From Oscillospiraceae bacterium (GTDB lineage Bacteria; Bacillota; Clostridia; Oscillospirales; Oscillospiraceae), in the NCBI GenBank assembly GCA_017480395.1, contig JAFVAS010000154.1, forward strand, positions 1-9,040: a DNA stretch of 9,040 bases, given 5' to 3'. Of this stretch, positions 6,459 to 9,040 are shown one piece after another. The notes under the pieces were generated by a model. It did no database searches and was not told where the DNA came from. It was given only the letters and a program-made list of their open reading frames with translations. Positions within the stretch are counted from its first letter, which is position 1, and each line of letters starts with the position of its first letter. The translations under genes were made by a program, and so were the position numbers.

Positions 6459-6487
6459 TTGATTTCAGCGATAAAAAGTGGTAAAGT
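6459..6487 (+). promoter_or_regulatory. Candidate promoter of the prephenate dehydrogenase gene
   Basis: TTGATT (6459-6464) and TAAAGT (6482-6487) with a 17-bp spacer lie just after the previous terminator and about 40 bases before the GTG start. Both boxes are moderate matches. No T-box or attenuator-like structure is visible in the short leader. Confidence 0.5.
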
Positions 6488-6527
6488 AACACCAGCACAT
6501 ACAGAACCGGGGAATGGGGGAATCGCG

Positions 6528-7406
6528 GTGAAAAAAACCATCGTTGTGATCGGACTTGGCCTGATCGGCGGCTCGCTGGCTGCGGCGCTGAAGGGTTTTG
6601 AGGACTATGAGATCGTGGGCGTGGTGCGCCGCCAGGAGACGGCGGATTACGCCCTGGAGCACGGGATCTGCGACCGGGTGACCCTGGACGCGGGGGAGGT
6701 GATCCCCCAGGCGGACGTGACCTATCTCTGCACCGCCCCCGCCACCGTCATCGCCTATCTGCGGGAATACAAGGACGCCTTCCAGCCGGGCAGCCTGGTC
6801 ACCGACGTCTGCGGCATCAAGACCGCCATTATGGAGGCCGCCTCCGTGCTGCCGGAGGGAGTGGACTTCATCGGCTGCCACCCCATGGCGGGCACCGAGT
6901 TCTCCAAGATCGAGAATTCCTTCCCGGAGCTGTTCCGGGGCAGCCATTTCATCATCACCCCCCGGGAGACCAGCACCCAGGCGCACATTGACCTGATGGG
7001 CCGCATTGCGGACTACATCGGCTGCTCCGACCTGGTGAGCACCACCCCGGAGCGGCACGATGAGATCATCGCCTACACCAGCCAGCTGATGCACATCATT
7101 GCCCTCTCTGTCTGCGACGATGCGGAGCTCTTCCAATGCAAGGGCTTTGAGGGCGGCTCCTTCCGGGACTGCACCCGGGTGGCGGCGCTGGACGTCCCCC
7201 TGTGGAACCAGCTGCTGACCCTGAACGCCGACGCCTTGACCCGGGTGGTGGTGCGGCTGGAGGAGAATATCCACGCCTACCGGGTGGCGCTGGAGCACCA
7301 CGACTATGAGCGGGTCACCGCCAAGCTGCAATACTCCTCCGACCGCAAGCGGCGGATGAACCTCCCCGGGCCCGGACAGGTGCGGCTGGAGTACGATTTC
7401 AAATAA
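6528..7406 (+). CDS. tyrA: Prephenate dehydrogenase
   Basis: It oxidatively decarboxylates prephenate to 4-hydroxyphenylpyruvate in tyrosine synthesis, in the cytoplasm. I chose GTG 6528 because GGGGG lies 7 bases upstream and MKKTIVVIGLGLIGG begins a proper Rossmann strand; the longer in-frame start at 6447 falls inside the preceding terminator. This gives 292 residues. Motifs: GLGLIGG (9-15), CHPMAGTE (117-124), SQLMH with H189, and GSFRDCTRVA (210-219), all typical of the TyrA family. The protein ends soon after the helical dimerisation domain, so it lacks the ACT domain carried by, for example, the Bacillus enzyme; feedback control by tyrosine through such a domain is therefore absent. 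Strand beta-2 ends in VVRR (32-35) rather than an acidic residue, which hints at NADP+ use. It stands alone, without other aromatic pathway genes in view. Confidence 0.92.
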   Translation: MKKTIVVIGLGLIGGSLAAALKGFEDYEIVGVVRRQETADYALEHGICDRVTLDAGEVIPQADVTYLCTAPATVIAYLREYKDAFQPGSLVTDVCGIKTAIMEAASVLPEGVDFIGCHPMAGTEFSKIENSFPELFRGSHFIITPRETSTQAHIDLMGRIADYIGCSDLVSTTPERHDEIIAYTSQLMHIIALSVCDDAELFQCKGFEGGSFRDCTRVAALDVPLWNQLLTLNADALTRVVVRLEENIHAYRVALEHHDYERVTAKLQYSSDRKRRMNLPGPGQVRLEYDFK

Positions 7407-7414
7407 GAAAATTT

Positions 7415-7450
7415 AAAGCGGTCACGATCCTTCAGATCGTGACCGCTTTT
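7415..7450. terminator. Bidirectional terminator shared by two convergent genes
   Basis: A perfect 15-bp stem (7415-7429 with 7435-7449) with a 5-base loop has T runs on the plus-strand right side (TTTT, 7447-7450) and, read on the minus strand, AAATTTTC to the left. It sits 8 bases after the tyrA stop. The stop codon of the minus-strand gene (7434-7432) lies in the loop, so its 5' arm encodes that protein's last five residues. Confidence 0.92.
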
Positions 7451-7788
7451 CTATGCGGCGAAAGCCCGGTGTCCAGCAGGGGCAGCACGTTGATGACCGG
7501 CTCCTCATAGGGGTGGGCGGCGCGGACGGCGGCCATGGTGGCGCGCAGGCGGCTGCGGCGGCAGCACACCTCGATCTTGATCTCCTCCGCCTCGCACAGC
7601 TCCCACGGTGTGCCCAGATAGGGCGTCGTCCCCTCCAGGGGCCGCCAGCAGGAGCGCACCCGCGACCAGCTCAGGCAGCGGTCATAGGCCCCGATGTGTC
7701 CGGCGTCCCGATCGAACAGCGCATCGCGCACCGCGTCAAAGGCCTCCTCCGGCACAAAAATCTCCAGCTTTACATATTGAATCTCCAT
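7432..7788 (-). CDS. Stand-alone PII/CutA-like protein of the YqfO/NIF3-insert family
   Basis: A 118-residue protein resembling the PII-like domain that is inserted in some NIF3/YqfO proteins and also occurs alone (COG3323-type). Its molecular function is unknown; PII-like trimers often bind small ligands or metals. I chose ATG 7788 because AGGAGGTG (7800-7793) lies just upstream and the family begins with a short strand like YVKLEIFVP; an upstream in-frame ATG at 7821 would only add a Trp/Arg-rich stretch. Recognisable blocks are VKLEIFVPEE (6-15), GHIGAYDRC (30-38), RPLEGTTPYLG (49-59), an acidic strand EAEEIKIEV (66-74) and AHPYEEP (91-97), near the family's C-terminal hallmark. The tail after about residue 105 is not conserved in my memory of the family, and its end is shaped by the terminator. 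Confidence 0.85.
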   Translation of the reverse strand: MEIQYVKLEIFVPEEAFDAVRDALFDRDAGHIGAYDRCLSWSRVRSCWRPLEGTTPYLGTPWELCEAEEIKIEVCCRRSRLRATMAAVRAAHPYEEPVINVLPLLDTGLSPHRKAVTI

Positions 7789-7811
7789 GGGGCACCTCCT
7801 GTGCTGCCACC

Positions 7812-7840
7812 ACCATAACATATCCGCCTGTCTCCGTCAA
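7812..7840 (-). promoter_or_regulatory. Promoter of the YqfO/NIF3-insert gene
   Basis: On the minus strand, TTGACG (7840-7835) and TATGGT (7817-7812) are 17 bp apart, and TGT before the -10 box gives an extended -10. The ATG is about 24 bases after the -10. The in-frame ATG at 7821 would lie upstream of the expected transcription start, which supports starting at 7788. Confidence 0.65.
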
Positions 7841-7847
7841 GTTATGC

Positions 7848-7876
7848 TTGCATTCAAAGATAGTATATCCTATAAT
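7848..7876 (+). promoter_or_regulatory. Promoter of the nitroreductase gene
   Basis: TTGCAT (7848-7853) and TATAAT (7871-7876) with a 17-bp spacer form a strong sigma-A promoter. The -35 box lies only 7 bp from the -35 of the opposite promoter, so the two promoters are back-to-back. The start codon at 7911 is about 28 bases past the expected transcription start. Confidence 0.8.
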
Positions 7877-7888
7877 GTTGCTAGGATA
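7866..7888. promoter_or_regulatory. Candidate repressor operator over the nitroreductase -10 and start site
   Basis: A perfect 7-bp inverted repeat, TATCCTA (7866-7872) and TAGGATA (7882-7888), separated by 9 bp, overlaps the -10 box and the expected transcription start near 7883. Its size and place suit a dimeric repressor. The same arms could form a weak hairpin at the very start of the transcript. No regulator gene is in the window. Confidence 0.4.
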
Positions 7889-7910
7889 AAAAACAAAGGA
7901 GGAATCCCCA

Positions 7911-8435
7911 ATGAACGCAATTTTGGAATGCCTGAAGACCCGTCGGAGTGTCCGCACATTTCAGGACAAGCCGGTGCCCCGGGACGTGCTGGAGCGCATC
8001 CTGGAGGCGGGCACCTACGCCGCCACCGGCATGAACAAGCAGGATCCCATCATCCTGGCCGTGACCAACCGGGAGGTGCGGGACAAGCTGTCCAGGATGA
8101 ACGCCCAGGTCATCGGCAATGAGGCGATGGACCCCTTCTATGGCGCGCCGGTGGTGCTGGTGGTGCTGGCGGACAAGAGCTGGCCCACCTATGTGAAGGA
8201 TGGCAGCCTGGTGATGGGCAACCTGCTGAACGCCGCCCACGCCGAGGGGCTGGCCAGCTGCTGGATTGACCGGGCCAAGGAGGAGTTTGAGACCGAGGAG
8301 GGCCAGGCCATCCTCAAGGAGCTCGGGATCGAGGGCGAGTATGAGGGCGTCGGCCACTGCATCCTCGGCTATGCGGACGGCCCGGAGCCGGAGGCCGCCC
8401 CCCGCAAGGAGAACTATATCTACTATATCGACTGA
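7911..8435 (+). CDS. Small nitroreductase family FMN protein
   Basis: A 174-residue single-domain member of the nitroreductase superfamily, which binds FMN and uses NAD(P)H to reduce nitroaromatics, quinones, flavins or related electrophiles; the true substrate cannot be told. ATG 7911 follows AAAGGAGGA (7895-7903). Visible motifs: the FMN-phosphate site RRSVR (11-15), the AGTYAATGMNKQ loop (33-44) in place of the usual PSGxNxQPW, GAPVVLVV (78-85), the helix DGSLVMGNLLNAAHAEGLASCWI (97-119) typical of the fold, and a C-terminal GHCILGYADGPEP (148-160). The 174-residue length suits the short single-domain type. It has its own strong promoter with a possible operator. No clear terminator follows, so transcription may run into the next gene. 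Confidence 0.9.
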   Translation: MNAILECLKTRRSVRTFQDKPVPRDVLERILEAGTYAATGMNKQDPIILAVTNREVRDKLSRMNAQVIGNEAMDPFYGAPVVLVVLADKSWPTYVKDGSLVMGNLLNAAHAEGLASCWIDRAKEEFETEEGQAILKELGIEGEYEGVGHCILGYADGPEPEAAPRKENYIYYID

Positions 8436-8495
8436 TGGTCCGTCCAGGAGTGGGAGGAGTGACCATACTGTGTCACGGAGGAGGAAACACAGAGC

Positions 8496-9040
8496 ATGCT
8501 TTCGTTTATTTTCGGTTTGTGTCGTCTGGTTTATCACTATGTGCATAAGTTTGCTGGATTTTTTATCCGAGCTATTGTGGCAATTCTCACAAAATTGACG
8601 AAATTGATCGCTCCTGGTGACCCAAACAAACGAAGTCTGTTTTTTCTGTGTTTCCAAATCGTCCAGATCATTCTGATCGGGATTGCCTTCTCATTGAGCG
8701 CTGACCGATATGACCTGTTTGTGAACATCTGGTATACGACGCCCCCGGGGAGTGTGGTAGGAGTGCTGAATATGCTCAACCGTGAGTTTCAGGGTACGTT
8801 GTCAGATGTCTTTTTGGGCGATCAGATCACCTGGGTTACGGTGGGCATTCAGACGGTTTTTGTGGAGTGGTACTCCGGGATTGTTGAGAGATTTGAGGAA
8901 AATAGACTGCTCAAGGTCTTATACCTGACGATCTTCACCTTTACAATTGGTGTGGGACTGACCGCCTTCATCCGCTTTCTTTTCGGTGAGAGAGGTGTAC
9001 TTGGTCTGATCCGTCAAGGCTCCGTTCTGTATCAGGTTGT
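8496..9040 (+). CDS. Putative membrane protein of unknown function, N-terminal part
   Basis: An open frame runs from ATG 8496 to the right edge (181 codons, no stop). GGAGGAGG (8477-8484) precedes it by 11 bases. I do not recognise the protein. It has a basic, amphipathic N-terminal stretch (about 17-38), a likely membrane helix at 48-68 (FFLCFQIVQIILIGIAFSL), a mixed central part with several aromatic residues (70-135), and a second likely membrane helix at 139-163 (LYLTIFTFTIGVGLTAFI). Codons often end in A or T, and the region is visibly AT-richer than everything to its left, which suggests a different origin. It begins 60 bases after the nitroreductase stop; the gap has only a weak 5-bp hairpin (8459-8463 with 8472-8476), so the two may be cotranscribed. 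Confidence 0.6.
   Translation, partial: MLSFIFGLCRLVYHYVHKFAGFFIRAIVAILTKLTKLIAPGDPNKRSLFFLCFQIVQIILIGIAFSLSADRYDLFVNIWYTTPPGSVVGVLNMLNREFQGTLSDVFLGDQITWVTVGIQTVFVEWYSGIVERFEENRLLKVLYLTIFTFTIGVGLTAFIRFLFGERGVLGLIRQGSVLYQV

Noticed and set aside
6447..6527. Longer N-terminus for prephenate dehydrogenase
   Set aside because: The upstream ATG is within the preceding terminator and ahead of the candidate promoter; GTG 6528 has a ribosome binding site and gives the normal family start.
1..9040. CRISPR array, insertion sequence, tRNA or rRNA genes
   Set aside because: No regularly spaced repeats, terminal inverted repeats with a transposase, cloverleaf-like segments or rRNA-like stretches were seen on either strand.

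Overview
The window looks like a chromosomal segment of a GC-rich, anaerobic, gut-type member of the Bacillota, most like the Oscillospiraceae/Clostridia. The reasons are strong AGGAGG-type ribosome binding sites, sigma-A style promoters, G/C-ending codons, a DUF975 membrane protein, a stand-alone YqfO/NIF3-insert protein and a flavin-dependent oxidoreductase rich in iron-sulfur sites. The assignment is made by eye; no database search was possible.

Layout. (1) 1-400, minus strand: N-terminal part of a GyrB/ParE-type topoisomerase subunit, running off the left edge. (2) 401-746: divergent control region with a near-consensus promoter for the topoisomerase and, on the plus strand, a TATAAT box followed by a dyad-rich leader of about 105 nt. 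(3) 747-5343: a two-gene operon, the centre of interest. The first protein joins a NuoG/HydA-like iron-sulfur wire to a GltD/NfnL-like FAD/NAD(P)H module. The second joins a NuoF-like cluster domain, a half-degenerate ferredoxin, a long Ala/Pro/Lys linker and a fumarate-reductase-family flavin domain. A strong hairpin follows. (4) 5514-6395: DUF975 membrane protein. (5) 6528-7406: prephenate dehydrogenase (TyrA), convergent with (6) 7432-7788, minus strand, a PII-like YqfO/NIF3-insert protein; the two share a bidirectional terminator. (7) 7911-8435: small nitroreductase, transcribed from a promoter back-to-back with that of gene 6. (8) 8496-9040: the start of an AT-richer membrane protein of unknown function, cut by the right edge.

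How it works together. The two operon proteins read as one cytoplasmic electron-transfer machine: NAD(P)H is oxidised at the GltD-like FAD, electrons pass along several iron-sulfur clusters, and an organic acceptor is reduced at the second flavin. The acceptor cannot be named from sequence. Because the first module is related to NfnL, flavin-based electron bifurcation is a possibility but is inference. The second gene carries in frame what looks like an old intergenic ribosome binding site and start codon, so it may be a recent fusion of two genes or may yield two products. The remaining genes are ordinary housekeeping or accessory functions, each in its own small transcription unit marked by clear promoters and hairpin terminators.
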